Below, piece by piece: positions 1 to 11,578 of a stretch of DNA of 37,734 nucleotides. This stretch comes from Membranipora membranacea. Taxonomy: Eukaryota; Bryozoa; Gymnolaemata; Cheilostomatida; Membraniporidae. Within the stretch, counting starts at the first letter, position 1. Each line of letters starts with the position of its first letter. The stretch covers positions 35,006,162 through 35,043,895 of the forward strand of contig OU612067.1 in the NCBI GenBank assembly GCA_914767715.1. Reading direction: 5' to 3'. Position numbers and translations under genes: made by a program. The notes under the pieces were generated by a model that saw only the letters and a program-made list of their open reading frames with translations, searched no databases and was not told the origin of the DNA.

Positions 1-3000
1 TAGAGATGCAGAGACAAGAACAGGTAACAACTTAACGTAACACAAGAACAGGTAACAACTTAACGTAACAACTTAACGTAACACTTTAGAGGTAACAACT
101 TAACGTAACACTCGACAGGTAACAACTTCACGTAATACTATTCTCTTCTGTTCATAATGTACTGAACTCATGAAGTCATTGCTGGTATCACTTATTTATT
201 TACCATCTGGTAATATTAGTAAACAATAATGTTTGGTTTCATTTGATTACATTTTTCAGGTATCAGCGCTTTCGTAGTTTTGATTTATGTAAAAACTCGT
301 CTATCAAACTCTCCCATCACAGACAGCCTGTAATCTCCCATCACAGACAGCCTGTAATCGTTGACATGGATATATTGCCATTGTAATTAGGATATAACTA
401 TTTTAGTTGTGCTTGCTCACATGAATATTACTTTGCTCACAGGTGTTAACATTGGCTAGTACACAAAGCGGACTATTCTTTAATCGTACAGATCAATCTA
501 AAGTTGGCTCGGCCAGTGATGTCAAACATCTGATACCTCATTCACATGATGGTGATAGTGATAGTATCGTCACATCCAGTCATAGTAAGTTACCTTCTCT
601 CTCTCTCTAACTTAGAGGAACAATTACAGCGGTTAGGTCATAGAAAGTCACCTGACCTGAGTTATATTACTGTGTGATGACTTGAGTTATATTACTGTGT
701 GATGACTCGAGTTACATTACTGTGTAATGACTTAAGTTATTATTACTGTGTGATGACTTGAGTTATATTACTGTGTGATGACTTGAGTTATATTACTGTG
801 TAATGACTTGAGTTATATTACTGTGTGATGACTCGAGTTACATTACTGTGTAATGACTTAAGTTATTATTACTGTGTAATGACTTGAGTTATATTACTGT
901 GTAATGACTTGAGTTATATTACTGTGTAATGACTTAAGTTATATTACTGTGTGATGACTTGAGTTATATTACTGTGTGATGACTTGAGTTATTATTACTG
1001 TGTGATGACTTGAGTTATATTACTGTGTGATGACTTGAGTTATATTTCTGTGTAATGACTTAAGTTATTATTACTGTGTAATGACTTAGTGAGTTAAGGA
1101 GTAAGACTTGAGTTTCTGTTTTCTTGTTTTACTTACTCAATGTTTTGTTTTTCCTTTTCTTTAGGCTCTCTATCAGATGATACTTTTGTACGAACTCGAC
1201 GATTCTACCTGCCACCTTCCTTCCGTTATATAGCCTGGTTTCTCTCCTTTGTTATCGGCTTTGGAAGCGGGTTTATCACAGTATACTACAGTAAAGACTT
1301 CCAGGAGGGGAAATATTCGCTCTGGTTACAGGCTATATTTGTGACATTCCTGTTTTGTACGTTTATAATACAGCCATTAGGTATACTATTTAAGGCTATG
1401 GGTACAGCTTTAGTTTACAGACGAGATCCTACAGTACTTCAGCATTTCCCCGATAGATATGAGGAAGATATAGAAGAGATCAGACAGAGGTTTACTCACC
1501 TTACTGATGAGGATGAGATAACTAGAGGTAAATATTCTCGTGTTGTATTAGAGCGTTTTGTGTATCGCTCTGTCACATCTCAGTATTATACTTTCTCTGC
1601 AGTGTTATATATTATACTATCTCTGCAGTGTATATTTCATACCATCTGTGTAGTGTTATAATTATACTATATGTGTAGTGTTATATATTATACTATCTGT
1701 GTAGTGTTATAATCATACTATCTGTGCAGTGTTATATATGTATTAATTATACTATCTGTGTAGGTACTCGAGCGCGACAGAGATCACGGTATCTAAGATT
1801 CGCCCGACCACCACAGGAGAAACAGCTTATCGCCGCCAGAAAGAGAACAATAAAAGAGAAGAAGTTTCTCAAACTCTCCGCTGAAGTTGGAGTTGTGGCT
1901 CTGCTACTTTTACTTCTCTCTGCTATAGTGTTCCGTAAGTATGATATGATAGAGTACAAAGCTCTACACTTTATTATATTATATTATATCATATTATATT
2001 GTATCATATTGTTATAAAAGATGGATTGTAGAACTAGCTACGTGTAGTACCGGGCGTATCAGGGTGATATATATATATATATAAATATATATATATATTG
2101 TATATTATACACGTTATAAGCAGAATAGCAGAGTACATATAACTTGTTTTATATCTATTAAATCTATCTAGATTGATGATGTATTTAATGAGATCTTGAT
2201 ATCCATGATTGTATATATATACTTGTAGACTGTGAGAGAAATAAAACATTCCACCTGAACTCTAATATAAGACGTATAATGTCTACTAACTCACTCACAG
2301 CACGACATCAATCATTCGTCAATATAAGTAAACCCAGTGAGATGTGGGCGTGGCTAGAGAATGACTTACGTGACGTCATATTCTCTGATCATTCTCATAA
2401 TCTAGGATCGAGTATAATCATCGGCAACGCTACTAAACTAGAACAGGTAATAATACATTCTAATCAACAAGGTATGTACTCCTTTCTTCTCAGATTCCAT
2501 TTTGTTCAAATTTTCCGTATTCACTTCTGTTGAGTATTACCACAAATACCATTACGTTATCAGGTCAGAGTTCATGCTAAGGAATGCGAGGCCAAGAACT
2601 GTATGCCTAAGTGGGCAATGAGAGACGTGTGCTACCCACCCTATACATTCTACACAGCTGATAAGCAGAGCCTGAGGCTAGATAATCGTACTGTAGATTA
2701 TTATGAAGTATCTACTCAGGAAGACGCAGTTATATATGGAGATTTATACAGTTATCATGAGTCTGGTAATTATTATATATATATATATAAATGATATATT
2801 AATTATGTAAAATAAACAAGTGAGTGCAGGAAACATTAGGTTTGTTTTGAGTTTTTGTAGTAAAATAGTGACCTTAAGAGTCAGGTGCTGTATTCAGAAC
2901 ACTGTGTAAGATAGGACAATCAAGCACTTCATAAAATATTGATCTATGAGTCGGGTCTCTGTCACAGAGTCGGGTCTCTGTCACAGAGCACGGACACAGT

Positions 3001-6000
3001 GATAGAAGCGGGTCTCTATGACATCTACTATATACTGACTATAATTTATTTATCTGTAGGATTTAAGGTGTTGTTACCGACCACTGAGGCTCAGTTCTCA
3101 CAATCTCTCGCCTCTCTCAGAGAGTCCGGCTGGGTGGATAAGAAGAGTCGTATGATATTTATAGAGATGACTATATATAATATACCTACTAATCTATACA
3201 GCTCTGTGACTGTGATGTTTGAGTTATCTCCCAGTGGTCAGGTTCTACCCAGAGTTAATGTGGACAGTGCTAAACTCTATAGGTATGTACTTCAGTACCT
3301 GGTTATATATTATCGATACAGTTGGAAGTTGTATCCGTGCTCATCCATGATAAAAAGACGGGCCAGATACTGTACAAGCTCAGTAAACTGCCACTTCATT
3401 CTGCTGTAAATGCTGAATGTCACTTCAGAACTACTGCAGAACTACTGCTGGATAACATATTTCTTTCATCGTTGTGTGGTCTTTATTAGATACTGGAGTG
3501 CTTGTACCCAGGTTGTTATATTGTGATTATATAATTATTGTTACAGATATCGTACAGGATGGGATTTTGTGGTGCTTACAGCTGAGATGCTATTTATTAT
3601 GGTTTATCTGTGTCAGGCACATTTCTATGTTATAATCATCATGCAGCTAAGAAAGAGATACTTCTCACAGATATGGAATATACTGGACATATTCTACTTA
3701 CTTATCGCTCTTAGTTATATAGTTATCTATATCTACAGACACGCGGTAAGTACTCTGATCTATATCAGTAATCAGCTGACAATGTGATGTACAGTGTGGT
3801 ACATTGTGTACTATTGATACTCCTGCCTGGGTATCTTTAGCCTTGTCACATGGCCGCGCGGTCACAAGGCTAGGGTATCTTACTTATTATACATTTGTTA
3901 TATTTGGTGGGCAGACTCTCATTACATGATGATTCGGTGTATTGTTCAACAGTCATTAATACTCACCCATATATCACTTGGACTCTTATAATGTATTTCA
4001 TTCTAATATATTATACAATATATTGTATTAGATTATTAATATAAGTTTGTATTTGCGGTTCACAGATAGTGAAGATGTTACATGATGAGTTGAGACAGAC
4101 GTTCCACTCATCGTTTGTAAGCGCCGCTCCTCTGATCTACTGGGACTCGATCCTGCGTACACTTATTGGGCTGCTACTATTTATAGTAGTACTCAAAGTT
4201 CTCAAACTATTCAGATACATTAAAACCTTTGCTAGGATCGGTAATGTCTACCGCCGAGCTGCTAAAGATATCAGAGCATTTGCTGTAAGTAATTGTATGT
4301 ATAATAATGTATAATATGTATGTATAATAATGGGTCATATGTATTATAGAGTTATCATATACTATAATAATGGGTCATATGTATCATAGAGTTATCATAT
4401 ACTATATAATAATGGGTCATATGTATCATAGAGTTATCATATACTATAATAATGGGTCATATGTATTATAGAGTTATCATATACTATAATAATGGGTCAT
4501 ATGTATTATAGAGTTATCATATACGATAATAATGGGTCATATGTATTATAGAGTTATCATATACTATAATGATGGGTCATATGTATCATAGAGTTATCAT
4601 ATACTATAATAATGGGTCATATGTATTATAGAGTTATCATATACTATAATAATGGGTCATATGTATTATAGAGTTATCATATACTATATAATAATGGGTC
4701 ATATGTATCATAGAGTTATCATATACTATAATAATGGGTCATATGTATTATAGAGTTATCATATACTATATAATAATGGGTCATATGTATTATAGAGTTA
4801 TCATATACTATATAATAATGGGTCATATGTATTATAGAGTTATCATATACTATATAATAATGGGTCATATGTATCATAGAGTTATCATATACTATAATAA
4901 TGGGTCATATGTATTATAGAGTTATCATATACTATAATAATGGGTCATATGTATCATAGAGTTATCATATACTATAATAATGGGTCATATGTATTATAGA
5001 GTTATCATATACTATATAATAATGGGTCATATGTATTAAAGAGTTATCATATACTATATAATAATGGGTCATATGTATCATAGAATTATCATATACTATA
5101 ATAATGGGTCATATGTATTATAGAGTTATCATATACTATATAATAATGGGTCATATGTATTAAAGAGTTATCATATACTATATAATAATGGGTCATATGT
5201 ATCATAGAATTATCATATACTATATAATAATGGGTCATATGTATTTTTAAACACTTGTTGACAAACAATCTTCATATTGACAAATATATAGATTATAGAG
5301 TGTAGTTGTGTTAATATTGTTAAATGCTACGATTTTATCCACATAAAATGGATAAACGGGGAGACTTCTATTTCTGTACAATCTTGCAGCATGTTTCTCT
5401 GTAGGATATTTCTCTGTACACATATTTACATATTTACTCTTGTTTTATAGATATTCTTCTTATTACTGATAATCACTTTCACTAATGTGGGAGTTGCTCT
5501 CTTCCAGTCAGCTACATCTTCATTCAGTGAATACTGGAGAGGTGTTATGACAGTCACTGGTTATATGACAGGTTCTGTTAACTATAACCAATACAGAGAG
5601 ACAATGCCATTCTGGGGCGGAGCTTATACTGTAGTTATATCAGTGTGTGGATACGGACTTCTTACTGCTCTGGTGGGTGGAGTTATATACTACTACTACT
5701 ACTCATAGCTGATTACTCATAGCTGATCTGTGTATATGAGATAATCTATCTCATAGCTAATAAGAACATCGTTCCCATGACATAAGTCTTTGAGCCTGAT
5801 CCCTCATTGTTTTGGCACAGGGAACTATAAACGCTTATACCAAGGAGTTTGAAAAAGGAGTGGAAACAGCCTCTCATTTCAAATTGTTGTTTGTCTCCAC
5901 TGGTAATTGTCCTCTCTTTATCAGCAAAGGTTTTTCATGACCACAGCCAATCAGAGCAGAGACTGCAGAGAGTGACTTCCTGCCAAAAAGAAGTACAACT

Positions 6001-9000
6001 TGAGTTGCTGTAATAATTTTGATGAACTGTCCAATCAGCAAGAGCATAGTTGTAAAATCCCATTTATCAAGATGGGTTATACCACAAATTTCCTAAAATG
6101 TTTGAACCTCTTGAAAAGAAACTAAACTAAGTAGCAGAGAGATATAGATAGCACTCAGGTATAGTCCATGTTTCAAACTATAGTCTAGTTTTACCTGGGA
6201 CTCCAAAGCCCTCTGCTACTCATATGAGAAGGGAAAGTTTCACTGCAGACATGGCCATAAATTTGCCTCATAATTTGGTAATCAATGGCGGTTTTCATCA
6301 GTCAAACGTGGTATGTTATGCCTCCCATTGTCACTTAGGTGTTAGAAAGGGCTTATTTAAGTACTTTCACTACTTTTATCTGGTCTAAGTTCCTCACATA
6401 GTTTTTAAATGGTGAATGAATGATTTATTTTCAGTCTCTATCCCCCATCAAACATTTGCATTGGAATTACAATTCAATACCCTGCAAAAGTGGTTACTAT
6501 ATTACTAGCTATGTCTCATCTACACTTGTGGTGATTTGCATCATGATATATTGTCTCTGGGTGTCTGAATATACCATTGAGTAAACATGTCAAATATTTT
6601 AATAATTTTCAACTGGAGACAGACATATAAAAAGACTGAGGACTTAAATGAATTTTAATGGAGGGACCATATTAGTACAACCCTTGGAAACAGCCTTGTT
6701 AAGTCACAGGCTACATTTCGTTTCCACTCCCTCTCTGTAACTCCCTGCTTATACGCTTCTGTTCTGTGATGTTCAACATGTTACTGATATGATGTTTCAC
6801 ATATTACTAATATGCTATGTTAAACATATTGCTGATTTGTGATGTTTTAGATGGTGGCGATATTATCGTATCACTTGAGAGATTTCAGACAGGAGAGAAT
6901 ACTAGCTATGAATATGAAGGAAGCATTTAAGTTTCTCAAGAAGAAAGTTAACAGGAAGCTGAGGAAAAGAAAAGAGCCCGAAGAGGAAGATTCACATAGT
7001 CAAGTTCTCTCTCCGGTAAGTCTGTCTGTCTGTATGTCTCCGGTAAGTCTGTAAGTCTGTCTGTAAGTCTGTCTGTAAGTCTGTCTGTAAGTCTGTCTGT
7101 AAGTCTGTCTGTAAGTCTGTCTGTAAGTCTGTCTATCTCTGGTGAGTCTGTCTGTAAGTCTCCCTCTGGTAAGTCTGTCTGTTAGTCTGCCTGTAAGTCT
7201 GTCTGTCTCTGGTAAGTCTGTCTGTCTGTAAGTCTGTCTGTCTCTGGTAAGTCTGTCTGTCTGTATGTCTCCAGTGAGCCTGTCTGTATGTCTGTCCGTA
7301 CGTCTGCCTGTCTGTATGTCTCTCTCCGGTAAGTCTGTCTGTGCTAAGACGGTCTCTGTGAATGTGATCAGTTCCGCAGCAAACTCAAGCTAGAATGATC
7401 TCCCTTGCTTGTTTGTTCACAATGCGGATAAGAGGCGGTCAGGCCTGCCAATAGATACATGAAATGAATATGTTCACAAAGGAATCACAAACTTACCAAT
7501 TTTGCTGTTGATTATTGGGACTTTTGAGGACCGATGGTAGATGTGATATGATTGGTTGTTTGGTTGTTTGTAGGAGTTTGCATTAGCTGAGATGGAGTAC
7601 CAGGTAGATGAGTTATTGTTCAAGATGTCTGCTCTTTGTGACGGAGTAAGTCTACCCAATAAGTCATCTCTGTACTACACTACAGACTCAGACGGTACAC
7701 TGGCCGGAGGCGGTCACACCGGTCACGGACATACCGGTCACGCTGATGATGTCATGTCAAGCGGCGGTAGTAATCTTAACGATAAGGATTTAGATCAGAA
7801 TTCACTGACGAGACTTTTACACCTTCAGGGTATCGGAACACAGATACACGAAGGCGATCAGACTTACAGGTACGTATCTACTTATATACTTACTAATAAT
7901 ATAATAAAGGTCACCCTACTCAATATCCAAGAGCGGACAACTTCAGAGGGATAATAATGATCACAGGGTCTAGTAATATTATTCATGCAGAACGATTGTT
8001 TTTACCAGCAATGCTTCCAGCATCCACTACTCACAGTTCTTATTGTGTTTGATATGCGACGATTCCAAGTCGGTTACTGAGAATTTCCCTTAAAGCTTAA
8101 CTACAACATGCGCCACTTACCATCATACTAACCTAACCCCCATCTACTACTGCGGCACATTTACAGATCACAGCTAGAGATGGAAGTACTACGCCATCTA
8201 CAGATGTCACAGACTAGAGACCATAATGTATGGGATGAGCTGAGACGTACAGACAGAGCATTCTCTGATGGTGTTACTAGCGGTAATGAAGCCTCAGTCT
8301 CTAGCATTAGTAGCCCGAACTCTTCTCGGGCTAGTGCACCTAACGCCCGTAACCATCATCGCATGAGCTACGCTACGCAACGCACTCAGTATAACAAAGC
8401 TTTGCACAGCTGGCATGCTCAGATAATCAGCTCAGCTTTAGGTATTTGGTGTGCTGCCCTTTGTTACCATTTAGTTTGACCCCCTCCTTCCTCCCCTCTG
8501 TTAGCTATTTATTTTACCTGATGTGGCCTGCCAAGTTTTATCTCAAATTCTTTGATCCCATGTCACCAATTATCACATAACTAGGTTTACGATTGTGGGA
8601 ATCTTAACTGAGAATGATTACATTTTATATAGGCTACTATGTCATATACATACAATGTATGTGATTGAAAAATGCTCTGCAATTAGATTGTCATAAATAC
8701 CAAGATTAAGCAGTCTGGTCCTACAGAATCTTTAATTATAATTAAGCTTAAGATGAAAGGCTATTGGATTGTTTACGATCAAAATTGTAATAAGTATGGT
8801 GACATTGTTTTCCTTTCAGGAAATAATGTTATTCAAACTTTCAAAAGTCTTCTCAACCTTTTAAGTTGTGTATTTAGGGGTTATGTTAGCGATAGAGCTG
8901 CATTCAGAGCAATGGGTCACTAAGCCTGATTATGTAAACGCATATCACTATACAGCTGAGCTAAGCTCTAATTCTCAGTGCTCAGATATTAATATGATTT

Positions 9001-9844
9001 ACTCACATTTCTCTTACCGGCTTCTGCTAATAAGTTTGTAACGCTTATTTTACGCTTTGATCCAAGAAACTTTTCACTGCGCTTTAACTGATGTTAGTTT
9101 CATATATGTCTGCGTGGCATAACATAATATCGAAAAGACTTATAAGTTTGAAGTCGAGCTGCTCGTATATCCACCAAATGAATAAATAATCCACATCTGT
9201 TTACTCTTAATCTCCTCACCATACTTGGTAACACCACACAGGATTCTAGGCTACTGTCCTTGTCTGGCATATTATGAATAATATGACCAGAATAAGATAT
9301 CTAACCGCTCAGGTTGTCAAGGTCTCTGTAGTCTTCATGAGCCTCGTATAATATGATGTAATATGTGCCTGTTACAGAGAATGATATACCGATACATAGA
9401 GAAGAGTACTCTAACCCAGTATTCCACTCTTATGAGCCGGGGGAGTCAGGGCAAGAGGAAGATACAGAGTCATTTATAAGTATTCCTGATGAGAGTTATG
9501 TCCCCTTAGCTCCTTACAGTCCTCCGACTCCTCCCAGTAAACGTAATAAGAAGAAAGATAAAGAATCAAGGAATAAGAATAAACAATCTGTGGCTCAGGC
9601 TGAAGTGTATGAGCTTACAGAACAGCCGACGAGACGGCCACTCAGTCCAGATATCGCCTATCATAATGACGCGTATGTCAGCGATGTCGAGGTCGAGTTA
9701 GACCTAGAGTTTACCCCTTCACCTGCACGAATAGGGGGATTCCACAAGAAAACTAGGTCTAAACCAAGTAAAAATACTTCAGGTTCGTATCAGAACCAAG
9801 GCTATCATGAGGATGAAGGTACATCTCAGCAGACTAATGTTTAG
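1..9844 (+). CDS. Polycystin-1-family (PKD1-like) membrane protein, 3' half, about 14 exons; 5' end lies outside the window
   Basis: Exons, all with GT-AG borders and consistent phases: 1-23 (tentative), 443-584, 1165-1527, 1764-1934, 2301-2446, 2564-2765, 3060-3282, 3547-3745, 4066-4284, 5451-5672, 6851-7015, 7574-7869, 8167-8441, 9378-9844 (stop TAG). From 443 on they join into 1029 codons without a break. In order: a hydrophilic loop; two membrane helices following RRFYLPPSFRYIAWF; a basic loop (IKEKKFLKLS) and channel helix 1; the TOP (polycystin) domain over exons 2301-3282, including ECEAKNC, GFKVLLP and YNIPTNLYSSVTVMFEL; four helices with a basic segment LKVLKLFRYIKTFARIGN; the last helix ending FWGGAYTVVISVCGYGLLTAL; then a basic, coiled-coil-prone and Ser/Pro-rich tail. 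No PKD2-type LGD filter is visible, which fits polycystin-1 rather than polycystin-2. The family forms ciliary or sensory cation-channel complexes; a role here is inferred. The first exon and the 260-290 region upstream are uncertain. Confidence 0.9.
24..139 (+). repeat. Tandem repeat carrying copied 5' splice sites
   Basis: The putative exon end ACAAGAACAG followed by GTAACAAC recurs, giving GTAACA donors at 24, 52, 92 and 119. The first interval is 28 bp; later units are partly degenerate. The repeat starts exactly at the proposed donor of the tentative exon 1-23 and runs into the intron. Confidence 0.7.
653..1098 (+). repeat. Intronic minisatellite, about 25 bp unit
   Basis: About 17 tandem copies of a unit containing TTATATTACTGTGTGATGAC, with TGA/TAA and CTTGAG/CTCGAG/CTTAAG variants. 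Variants alternate in small groups, which suggests multi-unit duplication. It lies in the polycystin intron 585-1164. Confidence 0.9.
1582..1763 (+). repeat. Tandem repeat carrying copied 3' splice sites
   Basis: A unit of about 25 bp, core TATACTATCTGTGTAG then TGTTATA, gives YAG trinucleotides ending near 1602, 1628, 1653, 1678, 1704, 1729 and finally 1763. Only the last (TCTGTGTAG before GTACTCGAG) joins in frame to the polycystin exon 1764-1934. Confidence 0.85.
2070..2098. repeat. AT dinucleotide microsatellite
   Basis: Alternating TA runs with one interruption inside the polycystin intron 1935-2300. Confidence 0.8.
3829..3881. mobile_element. 35-bp palindromic micro-insertion with 9-bp direct repeats
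   Basis: GGGTATCTT (3829-3837) and GGGTATCTT (3873-3881) directly flank a 35-bp segment. The segment starts TAGCCTTGT (3838-3846) and ends with its reverse complement ACAAGGCTA (3864-3872), with a GC-rich centre. This is the layout of a target site duplication around a foldback element. It lies in the polycystin intron 3746-4065. Assignment to a mobile element is inferred from structure only. Confidence 0.5.
4317..5245 (+). repeat. Large intronic minisatellite, 40-44 bp unit
   Basis: About 22 copies of a unit containing AATGGGTCATATGTATTATA and GAGTTATCATATAC. Units come in a 40-bp form and a 44-bp form (extra TATA), with TATTATA/TATCATA alternation. It fills most of the polycystin intron 4285-5450. 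The open frame through it is repeat-derived and not coding. Confidence 0.95.
5841..6747. mobile_element. Non-autonomous DNA transposon, hAT-like, about 907 bp
   Basis: The left end CAAGGAGTTTGAAAAAGG matches the reverse complement of the right end, CAGGGAGTTACAGAGAGG. The match continues through GGAGTGGAAAC, giving imperfect terminal inverted repeats of about 27 bp. CTTATAC is directly repeated on both sides (5834-5840 and 6748-6754). A CAGGG-type terminus and a 7-8 bp target duplication suit the hAT superfamily. No transposase frame is visible, so it would be non-autonomous. It sits inside the polycystin intron 5673-6850, which would be only about 270 bp without it. Confidence 0.7.
7016..7345 (+). 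repeat. GTAAGTCTGTCT repeat made of copied 5' splice sites
   Basis: The donor of exon 6851-7015 (CTCTCTCCG then GTAAGT) is followed by many GTAAGTCTGTCT units. A second full copy of the exon-intron border, CTCCG then GTAAGT, lies exactly 27 bp downstream at 7043. Further CTCTGGTAAGT copies follow. Use of the 7043 donor would add nine in-frame residues, VSLSVCMSP. Confidence 0.85.
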
Positions 9845-10540
9845 ATGATTTCTGCCGAGTCACCAGCAGTTTTCACTCATTCTCAAGTTAAGAATTACTT
9901 GTTATACTTTGTGATATTCTATACACATGACATATCTGAGGATTTTTTATACCGATATACACACGACCGCCTTATGACATAATGACCCAACTATTGAGAG
10001 TGCACTACTACACAAACTAGTCTACTTAGATAAGCTCACATATCGACTGTTGTGTGTTGTACCACTGCCCCTGGTCGGCCTTATTATACCGGCGGGTTGT
10101 AATACTTAGTATTCATGTCCACTGTAGATCTGCATTTTTTACATTTTAATGATTTATACAACTGCATCATTATCCTCCTTTTACTGTAGTCTGAAATGCA
10201 ATATTCATGATATCCTTTAAGAGATTTTGCTCGTTGAGGACCCTGTATACTTTTCTCGTTAAACAATCATCTTTCCTATCTTTTATATCAATTTGGTACT
10301 TGTTGGTTACTCACTAAGCAAAACACCAACTGTTAGTCTATGCAAATGTTACAGAGTCTTTTATCTCCAAGTCATTCTTATATTGCTCATTATATATCAG
10401 ATATACTAATTTAGTTTTATCAGGGTAGTATAATACTTTTATCAATCACTTATTACTAGTGCACCTTCAACTGTTACAACAAAGTTTACCTGTTAACTGA
10501 CCCTTTATTCAGTTGTTTGAATTATGTCACAATTTGATCG
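9845..10540 (+). other. Probable 3' untranslated region of the polycystin-like gene
   Basis: No intron signal or further open frame continues the polycystin tail after the stop at 9842-9844. The first clear AATAAA on this strand is at 10541. Nothing else was recognised here. Confidence 0.5.
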
Positions 10541-10546
10541 AATAAA
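10541..10546 (+). terminator. Poly(A) signal, polycystin-like gene
   Basis: AATAAA, about 700 nt after the polycystin stop codon and on the same strand. It faces the HSBP1 signal on the opposite strand. Confidence 0.55.
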
Positions 10547-10573
10547 ACACAACTTTAAACAAAAGAAATAAGT

Positions 10574-10579
10574 TTTATT
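10574..10579 (-). terminator. Poly(A) signal, HSBP1
   Basis: TTTATT on the + strand reads AATAAA on the minus strand, about 280 nt past the HSBP1 stop. It lies only 27 bp from the opposing AATAAA at 10541-10546. Confidence 0.55.
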
Positions 10580-10857
10580 TTTCTACATCGCTAGAGTCAA
10601 GCATTTGGAAAGCAGAAAAAATACGGTCCAATTTTGCTACTGTAATTAAGCTTTAAACATGTTTGTTCAAAAATAGCTCTTTCATAAATAATGTCAGTTT
10701 GAAGAAATTCTCTACATCTTTTTTTTTAGTTATTTGAGTCTTCATCTCTGAGCAAAAAATATTACAACATACTTAGAGGGTGGCCAACTACTATGAACCT
10801 ATATAAGTAGAGTTAATATTGATTACAACTGTCATGACTATCTGTTACATTGGTAAT

Positions 10858-11578
10858 TTATTTTTCTTCCACTCCTGCTTGTGTCATCAGATCTGCGATA
10901 TTTCTCTCAAGGTCATCAATTCTGTTACCCATATCATCCAGCCTTGTCACTATCTGATCTGACATAGTTTTAAACTTATCCTGCATTTGCTGCATTACTC
11001 CTTGTACCTACAGCAATGAGGAATGTGTGATGTCGAGCAGAACAGGAACATGTCACATGGAATGTGCTGTGCAGACAGAGTGAACTTATGAATCAGTAAC
11101 ATGATATATGAGGCTATTCTGAGAAACCCTAGATAATACAGAGTTATCCCTTCCTCGAAGAATGACTCAAACATTATTGAATGACTCAAACATTATTCAA
11201 TAATAAGAGGATGTGCCCAAAACAACTAGAGAGACAGCTCTTAATATTAATTTATCATTTCACCAACAATGACTGATATGGGACACCAGTCCAATAAGTA
11301 ACAGAGTTAGAGGATTTTTCCTATATGTGACAGACAAAAATTAGCATGTGGGCATCTTAATGAAGGTATGTACTATTCATTTGAGTACATGTCATTTGAT
11401 GATTTGTATTTTGCCACCAGACTGATCATCATGTCCAACCAACCAAGTAATGAAGAATTATTGTAAGTTCCACTATTCCATGATATGGAACAAATCTGTG
11501 TTTAATCTTAATACTTACAAAGCCTGTGAGGTCTTGTACATTCTGTGGGTTGGCATCTGCAGTACTGATCACGTCCAT
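10858..11578 (-). CDS. HSBP1: Heat shock factor-binding protein 1
   Basis: HSBP1 is a small coiled-coil trimer/hexamer protein that binds the heptad repeats of heat shock factor 1 and dampens its activity; it acts mainly in the nucleus. There are two coding exons on the minus strand. Exon 1 is 11578-11519, starting [20 protein letters not shown] (20 codons). Exon 2 is 11007-10858 (49 codons plus stop TAA). The donor is GTAAGT, the acceptor TAG, and the intron (11008-11518) is phase 0. The product has 69 residues, close to the 76 of the human protein, with a shorter C-terminus. Family hallmarks are [38 protein letters not shown] and regular hydrophobic heptads. The start is the only ATG giving the family N-terminus. 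It is convergent with the polycystin gene. Identification is by direct motif match. Confidence 0.97.

Noticed and set aside
260-330. Extra polycystin exon (ISAFVVLIYVKTRL)
   Set aside because: A hydrophobic frame follows a TTTTTCAG acceptor, but no strong in-phase donor follows and the exon 443 frame joins well to position 23 without it.
4734-4919. 61-codon frame MGHMYYRVIIYYIIMG
   Set aside because: Pure product of the 40-44 bp minisatellite.
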